This document shows positions 37,037 to 46,380 of a stretch of DNA of 52,068 bases, in pieces. Source of the DNA: Nitrospiraceae bacterium (GTDB lineage Bacteria; Nitrospirota; Nitrospiria; Nitrospirales; Nitrospiraceae); NCBI GenBank assembly GCA_013140715.1, contig JABFSG010000021.1, forward strand, positions 1-52,068. The letters are read 5' to 3'. Below the pieces are notes generated by a model, which had not been told where the DNA came from, did not search any database, and was given only the letters and a program-made list of their open reading frames with translations. A program made the position numbers and the translations under genes. Position 1 is the stretch's first letter. Every line of letters begins with the position of its first letter.

Positions 37037-37627
37037 CCAGGATAGGCGTCTAATAGCCGTACGCCGCTAATAACTACCAACTGCAATTCTGTATTGATCA
37101 ATGCCCGCACCGTCATTTCATGTCTGCCGGTCGAACTGTTTGCACAGGGCCGAGCGAGGAGGGACAGGAGAGCTTCGGCGATCTTCCTGACAAAACTTGT
37201 GTTTATAGTAGGGCGGAAACTAGAGAATCGGTCGCGCAAAAATTAAAGGAGGGGAGGGAAGGCGCGAGGGATAGAGTAGTGACCGGACTTTGTTTAGAGA
37301 TACTTTAGCACAGCCTGGCTGGGATAGCGAATGTGTCAGCTCTTTCATCTGAATATATGCCCATAATCTGAAGGCCGAAACCAACTTGCACCTTCGTTAT
37401 ACAGCTTCGGATGTCTTTCTACTTCAAAAGAGTTGACGCATAGGAGGGTATGCTGTAGAGTCACGCTACATCGTTGTCGCAGTAGTCCGGCGGTACGACT
37501 GTATACACCATAACGGACTTCGCGATCGCATCGCGACCAGGTCCTGTCGGAGTTGATGCCTTCTCGGTTTCTCCCCCCGCGGCTCTCTGATCCCGTCTTA
37601 ATGCGATCACACTGAAAGGATAGTGTA
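37037..37627. other. Divergent upstream region with a probable leader of the helicase gene
   Basis: A 590-bp gap between the divergent desaturase and helicase genes. TTGACG (37433-37438), 17 bases, TAGAGT (37456-37461) is a fair promoter for the helicase. It would give a leader of about 160 nt containing a TCGCGA-TCGCA-TCGCGA hairpin near 37522-37538. Long leaders are common for cold-regulated helicases. A 68-codon minus-strand frame at 37033-37239 lacks support. Confidence 0.4.
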
Positions 37628-38881
37628 GTGGATACGTCTGTTCACACGAATTTTCACACCCTTGGTTTGTCTGAACCGCTCGTGCGGGACTTGACGACAG
37701 CAGGCCTGCTGGTTCCCACTCCCATTCAAGCCCAGGCCATTCCGCCAGCTCTTGAGGGGCGAGATGTTATCGGTTGTGCGCAAACCGGTACGGGAAAGAC
37801 TGCGGCATTTGTGATTCCTATGATCGAGCGCCTCGCGGCCTTACCAAAAGGCCAACCGCAGGCCTTGATCCTTTCGCCGACACGTGAGCTGGCCTTGCAG
37901 ATTCTTGGTACGATCGAAAAACTCGGTCGAAGCCATGGTATTTCCGCCACGGTTATTGTTGGAGGGAGCGATATGCAGGCCCAGATCAGAGGATTACGCC
38001 AGCAGCCTAATATACTGGTTGCCACACCGGGGCGCTTGTTAGACCATATGTGGAACGGCACGGTCAATTTGGCCCCGATTAAGATCCTGGTTCTGGATGA
38101 GGCAGACCGCATGCTCGATATGGGGTTTGCTCCACAGATTAATCAAATTCTTGACGCATTGCCGATTGAGAGACAGACATTGCTGTTTTCCGCTACGATT
38201 CCGACGGATGTCACCCGCCTAGTTCAAGCAAGTCTGAATAGCGCCGTTCACGTGATGATTACGCCGGCTTCAACAACCGCTGAAGGTGTGTCCCAGGTGG
38301 TGTATCATACCACCTCCCATGAGAAGACCAATTTGTTGGTGTCGTTGCTGGCAGTGGAACGAGGGACAGTTCTCGTATTTGCCCGGACGAAGAGTCGGGT
38401 CGATCGACTCGGTCAGACGCTTGAGCAGGCCGGTCAGCGCGTCGCAGTTATCCACGGAGATCTCAGTTTACCTCAACGTCTCCGTGCTCTCAACGGATTT
38501 AAACGAGGGCAGGTCAGAATTCTTGTCGCAACAGATATCGCAGCTCGTGGGATCGATGTGGCGAATATCGGCCATGTGGTGAATTATGACTTACCGAACT
38601 GTCCGGAGGATTATATCCATCGTATCGGGCGGACTGCCCGGATGAAGATGACCGGGCGAGCCAGCAGTTTTGTGACGTTCGAGGACCATGATCAGTTGCG
38701 TGCGATTGAAACATTGCTGGGACATCCTGTGCCGTTGGCTGAGGGGAGCTCCCGTTCAAGTGATCGTCCCCATTCCAGGGCCGGGACTGAAGGATCTGGA
38801 AATGGTCGACAGCGGTGGGGGCGTCCAGGTGAGGGGCGGCGTCAGTATCAGCCGAGTCTTCCCGTACGGGAGAGAGTCTAG
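37628..38881 (+). CDS. DEAD-box ATP-dependent RNA helicase
   Basis: All core motifs are present: Q motif PTPIQAQA (30-37), AQTGTGKT (51-58), PTRELA, TPGRLLD, DEAD (157-160), SAT (188-190), then TDIAARGID and HRIGRTAR in the second RecA domain. The tail (about residue 375 on) is short, basic and glycine/arginine-rich, as in RhlE/CsdA-like helicases. Start GTG 37628 follows GAAAGGATAG. Probably unwinds structured RNA in ribosome assembly or decay. Its exact subfamily is uncertain. Confidence 0.93.
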   Translation: MDTSVHTNFHTLGLSEPLVRDLTTAGLLVPTPIQAQAIPPALEGRDVIGCAQTGTGKTAAFVIPMIERLAALPKGQPQALILSPTRELALQILGTIEKLGRSHGISATVIVGGSDMQAQIRGLRQQPNILVATPGRLLDHMWNGTVNLAPIKILVLDEADRMLDMGFAPQINQILDALPIERQTLLFSATIPTDVTRLVQASLNSAVHVMITPASTTAEGVSQVVYHTTSHEKTNLLVSLLAVERGTVLVFARTKSRVDRLGQTLEQAGQRVAVIHGDLSLPQRLRALNGFKRGQVRILVATDIAARGIDVANIGHVVNYDLPNCPEDYIHRIGRTARMKMTGRASSFVTFEDHDQLRAIETLLGHPVPLAEGSSRSSDRPHSRAGTEGSGNGRQRWGRPGEGRRQYQPSLPVRERV

Positions 38882-39011
38882 ATTTCTCAGGCAAAGTTTA
38901 TGGTTGGCAATGACGGCCAGAGGCGTCTTTGATACTGCTCAGGCTGTCAGTCCTGATGCTTGTGCTAAGCGGGGAATGATTTGAAACGTGAGTCGCCATG
39001 TACAGCATTCC

Positions 39012-39200
39012 CTAATACAGCGGTTCTTGTGGACCCCATTGAAGTCCTGCCAAATCAGGATCTTCTCCCTCAGGGCTTGAGGGGCGAGCGGGCTTCTCGG
39101 TTTTGCGCTGTTCTCGGCGGGTATCTTTTTCGCGCCGCTGCATTTGCTTTGCTTTTTCGCGGTCTCGTTTTGCAATAGTTGTTTTTCCTGCTCGTCCGAT
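39012..39200 (-). CDS. Small basic protein, apparent AUC start (62 aa)
   Basis: The frame reads xGRAGKTTIAKRDREKAKQM, then an arginine/lysine-rich helix, then EGEDPDLAGLQWGPQEP before the stop. It looks like a conserved small protein with a basic coiled helix and a GxDPDLAG tail, which I recall only vaguely. AAAGGAGG sits five to six bases before ATC at 39198-39200. The frame has a stop about 11 codons further upstream and no ATG, GTG or TTG between. So either AUC initiates or a normal start was mutated. A rival frame at 38939-39226 has no ribosome site. Confidence 0.5.
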   Translation of the reverse strand: MGRAGKTTIAKRDREKAKQMQRREKDTRREQRKTEKPARPSSPEGEDPDLAGLQWGPQEPLY

Positions 39201-39265
39201 GATGCCCTCCTTTGCCGGCGACTCATAGGAGTCGCGAATCGCCTGCTATTTAAGGTTAGGTAGCC

Positions 39266-39553
39266 CTAGGATTTTGACGATTCCGTTGCTCCACGACGTC
39301 TCTTGCCGCCCGGCGCAGGAACGTAGCTGGTGGTCTTTGCTTCTCGTTCTGCTGTGCGCGCGCGGGTACCCTGGCCGAACCCGCGGCTTGCCATATTTGA
39401 GACCTGTTGGCGAATGTCTTCCATTGACGTTGTCAGACTGGTATCCAAAGGGCCTGGAAGTCCAAGCACTTCCCATCGGATTTTTGGCTTCCGTGTCGCC
39501 CGGGCTCGGTTCTTTCTCGTCTTGTCGGCACGCCACCCAGTGGATAGCTTCAT
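39266..39553 (-). CDS. Unrecognised small basic protein (95 aa)
   Basis: ATG 39553 follows TTAAGGAGCACAC, a good ribosome site. The product begins MKLSTGWRADKTRKNRARAT and is basic throughout, with a short less-charged middle (VLGLPGPLDTSLTTSMEDIR). It may bind nucleic acid or ribosomes. It lies just upstream of the AUC-start gene on the same strand, so the two may share a message. Confidence 0.6.
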   Translation of the reverse strand: MKLSTGWRADKTRKNRARATRKPKIRWEVLGLPGPLDTSLTTSMEDIRQQVSNMASRGFGQGTRARTAEREAKTTSYVPAPGGKRRRGATESSKS

Positions 39554-40192
39554 GTGTGCTCCTTAATAGAACCTGGCATCTCCAAGCGTGTACATAGAAC
39601 CGATGGAGATGTGGACATCAGATTAAAAGGCCAAAACCATTCCACCCATCTTCCTGCCATATACGCAGATGCAAGAAATAGAGGAACGTTGAGGAACATT
39701 TACTGCAAGATCGCGCTGAGACAGTCGAGTGAAACTAGAGGCGCGCGCGGGGTAATGCTAGCTCATTTAGCTCGTCACACTACCATGGGCTATGGTGATG
39801 AGTCAAATAGGGTAGTTAATTAAGTATATAAACTTTTATGGCGAATTTGCCGTTAACAGTATCGATCCTTGCGTTGTTCTTGGTTCCGTTGATGGTCCAA
39901 GCTGATTCAAACGTTAGAATACTTGCACGAAGGCTGGTAAGTAATATTTATGATTTCGTGGTTAGTGAATGGTAAGAGCGTAATTACCAAGGTAACGGGA
40001 GTTGAAACGATTGAGGAGGAGGAGCCCAGGAGCCAAATTTAGTGAAGGGGAATCCCTGTGAGTAGAGACTCGGAACGAGTGGCCTGCACAGGAGTTGATG
40101 ACAATATGCCAATAATCGATTGTTTTATTTGAGATTTATTTTTGTGAATAGCGGCTCTTGATGTACGGTAAAAGCATGGTAGGGAACTCTTG
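39554..40192. other. AT-rich accessory stretch with little coding support
   Basis: Base composition falls well below the neighbours, most clearly from 39780 to 40190. Apart from a possible 45-aa exported peptide (39838-39975) I see no gene. AGGAGGAGGAG at about 40014-40024 is a purine run without a matching ORF. It looks like decayed or recently acquired DNA. Confidence 0.4.
39838..39975 (+). CDS. Possible small exported peptide (45 aa)
   Basis: The frame starts MANLPLTVSILALFLVPLMV and then QADSN, which reads as a complete signal peptide with an AxA-like (VQA) cleavage site, leaving a mature peptide of about 23 residues (RILARRLVSNIYDFV within it). No clear ribosome site precedes the ATG. 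Could be a truncated exported-protein gene or chance. Confidence 0.3.
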   Translation: MANLPLTVSILALFLVPLMVQADSNVRILARRLVSNIYDFVVSEW

Positions 40193-40573
40193 ATGGAACA
40201 GACCTCACAGCGATCTATTGCGTTGAATAGGTTTCGCAAGCATCCTCGTGTCCGTATCTCTGCTCCGTTTGTTTGTGCCCTGTCTCATTGCCAGCCTCGT
40301 CGTTGGTTAAGGAGGACTGGTATCGACTTGGGCGTGGTCTATGATCTTTCCATACGAGGCGCCCGGGTGAGTACGGAAGCCGAGATCAGACCAGGAGATG
40401 AAGTCACATTGAGCCTGCATCTTCCCAAGCAAATCAGGCCTGCGGATATCGCAGTTGCCACAGTGCGGTGGACAAAGGATCAGTTCTGCGGTCTGGCTTT
40501 TACGGAATTGTCCCCTGCCGCACACAACCGCCTGAAGAAGTACGTGGCCATCATTTCAACGGCTGCTGTGTAG
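40193..40573 (+). CDS. PilZ-domain protein
   Basis: A stand-alone PilZ domain, which usually binds cyclic di-GMP. The arginine motif is in RKHPRVRISAP near the N-terminus, and DLSIRGARVS is the D-x-S-x2-G motif about 40 residues later. The rest forms the expected beta barrel ending in a helix. 126 aa from ATG 40193; a TTG at 40190 precedes it. Convergent with a GspE/PilB-type ATPase, so it may tune pilus or secretion function. Confidence 0.85.
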   Translation: MEQTSQRSIALNRFRKHPRVRISAPFVCALSHCQPRRWLRRTGIDLGVVYDLSIRGARVSTEAEIRPGDEVTLSLHLPKQIRPADIAVATVRWTKDQFCGLAFTELSPAAHNRLKKYVAIISTAAV

Positions 40574-40681
40574 CCTCCGTCCTTCTATTCCCGAATACAT
40601 CGTGTTTTCCTGACAGGGTAGGCGGTACTGCGCTGGCGGGCTCTGAGGATCAGTGAGCAGAGAATCGATCAGGTCGCAACG

Positions 40682-43006
40682 TTATTTGATTGCCACGGCC
40701 TTCACTTCCTTGAACGTGGTCTGGCCGAGTAGGGCCTTCTGCACTCCATCTTGCATGAGAGTCGTCATGCCTTCCTGAATAGCGGCCTGCAGCATTTCTT
40801 CAGTCTTCGCTTTCGCCTGTATCATGCGTTTAACATTGTCAGATCCCAGGAGCAACTCGTGCAGGGCCACGCGTCCTTTGAAGCCGGTGCGATTGCAGGT
40901 TTCACATCCCTTGCCACGGGCCAGGCGGAATGTATTGTCTTGTGGGATGCCGAGCTTGTCCCAGTGTTCTGGCCCATAGCCCTGGCGGATTTCTTCATAT
41001 TCTATTGCCGTCCCAACGTACTGTTCCTTGCAGTCTTTGCAAACCCTTCTGGTAAGGCGCTGGGCAAGGACTCCCAACATTGCATCGGCAAAACTAAATG
41101 AGTCGCAGCCCATATCCAACAGTCGAGTGACGGTCTCGACCGCGCTGTTTGTATGGAGGGTGCTCATGACAAGGTGTCCGGTCAATGAGGCCTCGATGCC
41201 GATCTCGGCGGTTTCTTTATCTCTCATTTCACCGACCATGATCACGTCAGGGTCGGCCCGGAGAAATGCGCGCATTGCTTTGGCAAAAGTGAAATCGATT
41301 TTCGGCTGAACTTGAACCTGCCGGAGTCCGTATTGCGTGATTTCGACGGGATCTTCCGCCGTCCAGATCTTAATGTCGGGTGTGTTGATGAACCCGAGTA
41401 CGGAGTGCAGGGTGGTGGTTTTCCCTGACCCAGTTGGCCCGACGCAGAGAATGATACCGTAGGGTTTCGCGGCGATGACCTTGATTGCTGCGAGATTCCG
41501 GTCCGAGAACCCCATCTTGTCGAGGGGTAGAGGCTCGCTCGCCGCGAGGAGACGCATGACGACGTCCTCGTTATAGCCGGCGGTTGGAATCGTCGCGACG
41601 CGCAACTCGATTTCCTTGCTATCCGACAGTTTGAATTTGATCTTGCCGTCCTGGGGTTTACGCCGTTCTGCGATGTCGAGGCTGGCCATAATTTTCAGTC
41701 GCGACACGATGGCGCGCCGATAGCTTTGGGGAATCTTCATGTATTCGAAACAGTCGCCGTCTACACGGAAACGGACAAGCGTCTCACGCTTCTCGCCATA
41801 GGGTTCGACGTGAATATCGGAGGCGCCCTGTCGATAGGCATCGGCGATGATCTGATTGGCCAAGCGCACGATGGCATTGTCGTTTTCGTCAAGCCCGCCT
41901 CCTGACTCATCCGCAGCGGATGCTTCCTGGGCTTCGTTGACGAGTTCGCCCAGAATATCGGAGACATTCTCGTCTAACTTCCTTGTGTTGCTTGTATCAC
42001 TCTGCCCTTGCCCTGTGGCGGAGCCGAGGAATTGGGAAATATCGCGGCGGAGGCTGATGGCAAAGCGAATGTTAAGGCCGGGGAAGGTTCGCTTAATATC
42101 CGCCACGCGATCGAGATCGCTTGGGTCGTCCGTCAAAATTTCAATGGCGGTTCGGTCCCGCTTGAGAGGCATCCAGTGATTTTTCTTGAGGTAGTCGACG
42201 TTCAGGTTTTTCAAGAGTTCGATATCGACTATGGTTCGATCGCTGTACTCAATGTACGGGCATCTGTGAAACTGAGCGAGCGACTTGCCGATTTCGAGTT
42301 TCGGCACCTTATATCGCTCAATCAGAATGCTTTCGAAATCCGACACGCCTTTCTTGGACTCGGCAATCGCCTGGTCCAAGTCGTTTTGCGTAATGCGGTT
42401 GCTCGTGACGAGAAGATCGAACTTGGTCGGGTTTTTCTTTGCGGCTTTTCGTAAATTGAAGAGGGCGATACCAAGCGCCTTGGAGATCTCCGCGACCGAT
42501 TCTTCATCTTTGCGTGTGAATCGTGTGCCGCTCTTCTTGTTAAGAAGCTGAAACACACCCATTAAATACTTGTTATCCGCTACGATCGGGTAGGTCAGGA
42601 CTTGTTTCGTCTTGAATCCTGTTCGTTTGTCGTAAGAACTGTCATGGATGAGAGAGGGATGGACTCCTTGGAGCTCAGCCATGTTATATGCGTCGGCAAT
42701 ACTCACAGGGCGGAGATACTTTGCACAGAACCCGGCTAGGCTTTGTTCGGTAATGGGAATGCGAAATTCTTCGACACTGTCGATATGTGTCACCTTTGAA
42801 AAAATCTCTTTTTTGTCAGGATCGAAGGCAAAGATGTTGACGGCTTCGGCATCGAATATGCTGAGAATTTCTTTGCGCATATCGAGAAGAATGTGGTCAA
42901 GATCGCTGGCCGCGAGGATTTGTTCCGTAATGCGTTTGACGTTTTCGGCGAATGCCACTTTCTGCTGAAGTTCTTGAAGGTTTTGCGGGATGGGATTGGC
43001 CTGCAT
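40682..43006 (-). CDS. GspE/PilB-family secretion or pilus ATPase with N-terminal GAF domain
   Basis: Hexameric ATPase family that powers type II secretion or type IV pilus assembly. The N-terminal 170 or so residues look like a GAF sensor domain (YPIVADNKYLMGVFQLLNKK). Next comes a GspE N-terminal/MshE-like region (about 180-330) that may bind nucleotide. The ATPase has Walker A GPTGSGKTTTLH (about 522-533), RADPDVIMVGEMRD, and a CxxC pair (CKDC, CETC) for zinc. ATG 43006 follows AGGAGCCC. No other pilus or secretion gene is nearby. Confidence 0.9.
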   Translation of the reverse strand: MQANPIPQNLQELQQKVAFAENVKRITEQILAASDLDHILLDMRKEILSIFDAEAVNIFAFDPDKKEIFSKVTHIDSVEEFRIPITEQSLAGFCAKYLRPVSIADAYNMAELQGVHPSLIHDSSYDKRTGFKTKQVLTYPIVADNKYLMGVFQLLNKKSGTRFTRKDEESVAEISKALGIALFNLRKAAKKNPTKFDLLVTSNRITQNDLDQAIAESKKGVSDFESILIERYKVPKLEIGKSLAQFHRCPYIEYSDRTIVDIELLKNLNVDYLKKNHWMPLKRDRTAIEILTDDPSDLDRVADIKRTFPGLNIRFAISLRRDISQFLGSATGQGQSDTSNTRKLDENVSDILGELVNEAQEASAADESGGGLDENDNAIVRLANQIIADAYRQGASDIHVEPYGEKRETLVRFRVDGDCFEYMKIPQSYRRAIVSRLKIMASLDIAERRKPQDGKIKFKLSDSKEIELRVATIPTAGYNEDVVMRLLAASEPLPLDKMGFSDRNLAAIKVIAAKPYGIILCVGPTGSGKTTTLHSVLGFINTPDIKIWTAEDPVEITQYGLRQVQVQPKIDFTFAKAMRAFLRADPDVIMVGEMRDKETAEIGIEASLTGHLVMSTLHTNSAVETVTRLLDMGCDSFSFADAMLGVLAQRLTRRVCKDCKEQYVGTAIEYEEIRQGYGPEHWDKLGIPQDNTFRLARGKGCETCNRTGFKGRVALHELLLGSDNVKRMIQAKAKTEEMLQAAIQEGMTTLMQDGVQKALLGQTTFKEVKAVAIK

Positions 43007-43219
43007 TACATGGGCTCCTGACCATCGACAGGAAGGGCGACGCCTGATTCCGATGCCCAATGAGGATTGCGTGTGATCCACGCGACCGCATGGATCCTAA
43101 GGCACCGATCGAAATTCAGTCTAGCTGATCAGGGGTGGAAGGCAAGCAAAAGGCAGTTTCAGACTGGCAATATTATTGAATCGGCAGGATGGATAAATCC
43201 GCTCTGGCCAATGGGATTC

Positions 43220-44920
43220 TTATATCATCTGTGTTCGGGTGAGATGGGCTGCAACTTGAGCGGGAGGCAGCTTGAGCTTCATCCCGTCTTTACGGGTCTT
43301 GACCTCTACGACTCCGTCGACAAGGCCCTTATCTCCGACGACGACTTGGAAGGGAGCTCCCATAAGATCCGCATCGTTGAATTTCACCCCAGCTCGTTCG
43401 TCCCGATCGTCCCAAAGTACTTCGAGCCCTGCTGCCTGCAGTTCGGCATAGAGTTGCGCGGTGACTTGAGCCGTCTGGGCTGACTGAGTGAGAGGAAGGA
43501 GATGTACGTGGAACGGTGCAATTGGGAAGGGCCACATAATGCCTTTTGCGTCGTGATTTTGCTCGACTGCCGCTGCCGCAGTACGTCCGACACCGATGCC
43601 GTAGCAACCCATGACGGCGAGGCACTCCTTGCCGTGCAGATCCAGGAAAGAAGCGTTCATGCTTTCGCTGTACTTGGTTCCAAGCATAAAGACATGTCCG
43701 ACTTCAATGCCTCTTGTTGCGCGTAATGTTCCGTCTTTTCTCGGAGACGGATCTCCGGCGCAAGCGCTACGGAGATCGGCAAACTGCTCTATCTGAAAAT
43801 CGCGATCCCAATTCGCATCGGCATAGTGCGTATCGTTCCGATTACCGCCGATGACCACGTTGCGTAAGGCTTTGATCGCGTGGTCGGCAATAATTCGAAT
43901 GTCTTTGAGGCCGATGGGCCCCGCAAACCCGGCTGGCGCGCCAGTGACCTGTTCGACGACGGTGGGAGTCGCGAGTTCAAGATCCGTCACTCGGAGGAGT
44001 CGTCGAATTTTCACCTCGTTTGCCTCGTGGTCCCCCCGTAGCAACAGGGCAATCGTGGTTTTCCCTGTTGAATAGAGAAGTGTTTTGACGAGGCGCGCAG
44101 GAGAGACGTTTAAAAACTTTGTGACTTCTTCGACCGTCCTGCAGCCGGGCGTCTGTACCGTGTGTAGGGGGCGAGGGGCTTCGGTGTCCATATCAGTGGG
44201 GGGTAGCACTTCAGCCTGTTCAACGTTAGCAGCATAGGTGCCGCCATCGCTGTAGACGATGGTGTTTTCGCCGGTATCGGCAAGCACCATGAACTCATGC
44301 GATGAACTGCCACCGATCAAACCAGTGTCGGCCTCCACTGCGCGAAACGTCAGGCCGCAGCGTGTAAAAATACGATGATAGGCGTCGTACATCTTCTGAT
44401 AGCTGAGCTTGGCGCTCGCTTCGTTTTGGTCAAAGCTATAAGCATCCTTCATGATAAACTCGCGCCCCCGCATGAGACCGAAGCGAGGGCGTATTTCGTC
44501 ACGAAATTTCGTTTGAATCTGATAGAAGTTCAGCGGCATCTGCCGATAGGAACGGACCTCACGACGAAACAGGTCCGTAATGACCTCTTCATGGGTCGGC
44601 CCTAAACAGAAGTCCCGATCATGGCGATCCTTAAAGCGCAGCAATTCTTTGCCATAGAAGTTCCATCGACCGGTCTCCTGCCACAGTTCTGCCGGAGAGG
44701 CAATGGGCATGAGGAGTTCCTGCGCGCCAGCCCGGTTCATCTCCTCTCGGATGATCTGTTCGACTTTTCTGATGACCCGGAGGCCAAGCGGAAGATAGGT
44801 ATAGATGCCGGCTGCTACCTTACGAATGAGACCGGCTCTGAGCATGAGCTTATGGCTGGCGGTTTCCGCCTCACCCGGGTCTTCCCGCAATGTAGGGATT
44901 AACAGTTGAGAGGTTCGCAT
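43220..44920 (-). CDS. proS: Prolyl-tRNA synthetase
   Basis: Class II aminoacyl-tRNA synthetase charging tRNA-Pro. [20 protein letters not shown] and the motif 2 region [20 protein letters not shown] are standard. The editing (INS) domain is present between motifs 2 and 3 (about residues 225-400), marking the bacterial-type enzyme that clears alanine mischarging. [13 protein letters not shown] is motif 3. 566 aa, normal. It ends the uppS-cdsA-dxr-rseP-proS run. Confidence 0.96.
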   Translation of the reverse strand: MRTSQLLIPTLREDPGEAETASHKLMLRAGLIRKVAAGIYTYLPLGLRVIRKVEQIIREEMNRAGAQELLMPIASPAELWQETGRWNFYGKELLRFKDRHDRDFCLGPTHEEVITDLFRREVRSYRQMPLNFYQIQTKFRDEIRPRFGLMRGREFIMKDAYSFDQNEASAKLSYQKMYDAYHRIFTRCGLTFRAVEADTGLIGGSSSHEFMVLADTGENTIVYSDGGTYAANVEQAEVLPPTDMDTEAPRPLHTVQTPGCRTVEEVTKFLNVSPARLVKTLLYSTGKTTIALLLRGDHEANEVKIRRLLRVTDLELATPTVVEQVTGAPAGFAGPIGLKDIRIIADHAIKALRNVVIGGNRNDTHYADANWDRDFQIEQFADLRSACAGDPSPRKDGTLRATRGIEVGHVFMLGTKYSESMNASFLDLHGKECLAVMGCYGIGVGRTAAAAVEQNHDAKGIMWPFPIAPFHVHLLPLTQSAQTAQVTAQLYAELQAAGLEVLWDDRDERAGVKFNDADLMGAPFQVVVGDKGLVDGVVEVKTRKDGMKLKLPPAQVAAHLTRTQMI

Positions 44921-44962
44921 GGGCTATGGATGGAGTGATCTAGCGTGGGGTTGTGGCATCTG

Positions 44963-46357
44963 CTAACGGATGAAGATTCGCTCAAGGTCGTTCCAAAATG
45001 CAAAAATCATGACGCCCACTAAGAGCACGAGACCAGCTTGCTGGGCGAGTTCTCTCTGCCTTTCGCCGAGAGGTTTCCGGAGAATGCCCTCTATCAAGAA
45101 AAATAACAGATGCCCGCCGTCGAGAATAGGGATGGGGAGCAAGTTAAGGACGCCCAAATTGATACTCAGAATGGCAATGAGATAGATGACATTGGAGGCT
45201 CCTTGCGCCGCAGCTTCTCCGGATATATTGGCGATTGTCAGGGGGCCGCCGATGTTTTTGCTAGAGATGTCCCCCACGATCATCTTGTAGAGGCCGACGA
45301 CGGTCAGTTCAGTCAGGCCCCATGTGGCTCTAAATCCGTCATAAAGCGACAGTAAAGGGGTGCTTGAGCGCATGATCGAGCGGCCGCCGGGTCCTGCAAT
45401 TCCGATCTTGCCCACTTCGACCGACTGGCCATTGACCGTTGTCTTTTCAGCAGAGGGCGTCACCGTCAGAGAGATTCGATGCCCTTCCCGCAACACCTCT
45501 ATCGGTAGCTCGCGGTTGGGACTTTCTTTCACAATACCGGTCATCTGGGACCAGGTATGGATCGTCTGGTCTCCGATCTTGACCACATGGTCTCCGGCTT
45601 CAAGCCCAGCTTTCGCTGCAGGAGAATTTTGTGCGACTGAGGTGACGAGAGGAGGTGTTTCTTCCACACCGAGATAGTATCCAGGCTCCTGTCCAGCGGC
45701 CTGTGGTCCGGGGGCGGCTGAGGGCGTAACTGTCAGCGTCTTGACCTGCTCGCCACGTTTGATCTCAAGGGTGAGCGCCTGCCCTTTGCTTTTTGCCACG
45801 GCGTCGAACAGCTCCCCCCGAGTTGAAATGTCCTGTCCGTTGATTCGACTGATTCGGTCTCCGACCTGGATGCCTGCGGTGTCGGCCGGAGAACCGGGGG
45901 CCATGGCTTCGATATCCGGGGTGAGATCCTGGAATGTCGGAATGGGAAGTGGCGCCCCTGTTGCGAGCCACCCAGCAAAAATAAGATAGGCCAGAATGAA
46001 GTTAAACCCTGGACCTGCGGCGACGATCAATACTTTGCCCCACAAGCCTTTGTGCGCAAACGATCGCGCCCGATCTTCCTGTGTGGTCGCCTCCGTTTCA
46101 TCTTCGCCGAACAGTTTCACATACCCGCCGAGTGGAATGGCTGAGAGGAGATATTCGGTTTCCCCCATCTGGCGGCCAAATATTTTTGGTCCGAACCCCA
46201 GCGAAAACTTGAGAACCTTCACACCGACCCAGCGGGCGGCCAAGAAATGCCCGAGTTCATGGAATGCGACGAGCACGCCCAGAACGATCAGGAACCACCA
46301 CGCCTTCTGTAACAACAACCAGATGGTATCGGGGGACCAGGTGAATGCCATGAACAC
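44963..46357 (-). CDS. rseP: RseP site-2 intramembrane metalloprotease
   Basis: Cleaves anti-sigma factors and leftover signal peptides within the inner membrane. The zinc motif HELGH sits in the first membrane segment (VLVAFHELGHFLAARWVGVK), and the second zinc segment is NLLPIPILDGGHLLFFLIEG. Two PDZ domains lie between. 464 aa. The start is GTG 46357 with GAAGGAGC eight bases before it; an ATG at 46351 is less well placed. Confidence 0.94.
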   Translation of the reverse strand: MFMAFTWSPDTIWLLLQKAWWFLIVLGVLVAFHELGHFLAARWVGVKVLKFSLGFGPKIFGRQMGETEYLLSAIPLGGYVKLFGEDETEATTQEDRARSFAHKGLWGKVLIVAAGPGFNFILAYLIFAGWLATGAPLPIPTFQDLTPDIEAMAPGSPADTAGIQVGDRISRINGQDISTRGELFDAVAKSKGQALTLEIKRGEQVKTLTVTPSAAPGPQAAGQEPGYYLGVEETPPLVTSVAQNSPAAKAGLEAGDHVVKIGDQTIHTWSQMTGIVKESPNRELPIEVLREGHRISLTVTPSAEKTTVNGQSVEVGKIGIAGPGGRSIMRSSTPLLSLYDGFRATWGLTELTVVGLYKMIVGDISSKNIGGPLTIANISGEAAAQGASNVIYLIAILSINLGVLNLLPIPILDGGHLLFFLIEGILRKPLGERQRELAQQAGLVLLVGVMIFAFWNDLERIFIR

Positions 46358-46380
46358 GGTGTATGCTCCTTCGTGTAGAC

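Noticed and set aside
37033-37239. 68-codon minus-strand frame upstream of the desaturase
   Set aside because: No ribosome site and no protein-like blocks; overlaps the desaturase start.
38939-39226. 95-codon minus-strand frame
   Set aside because: No ribosome site; the overlapping frame 39012-39200 has an ideal one and a far more protein-like sequence.
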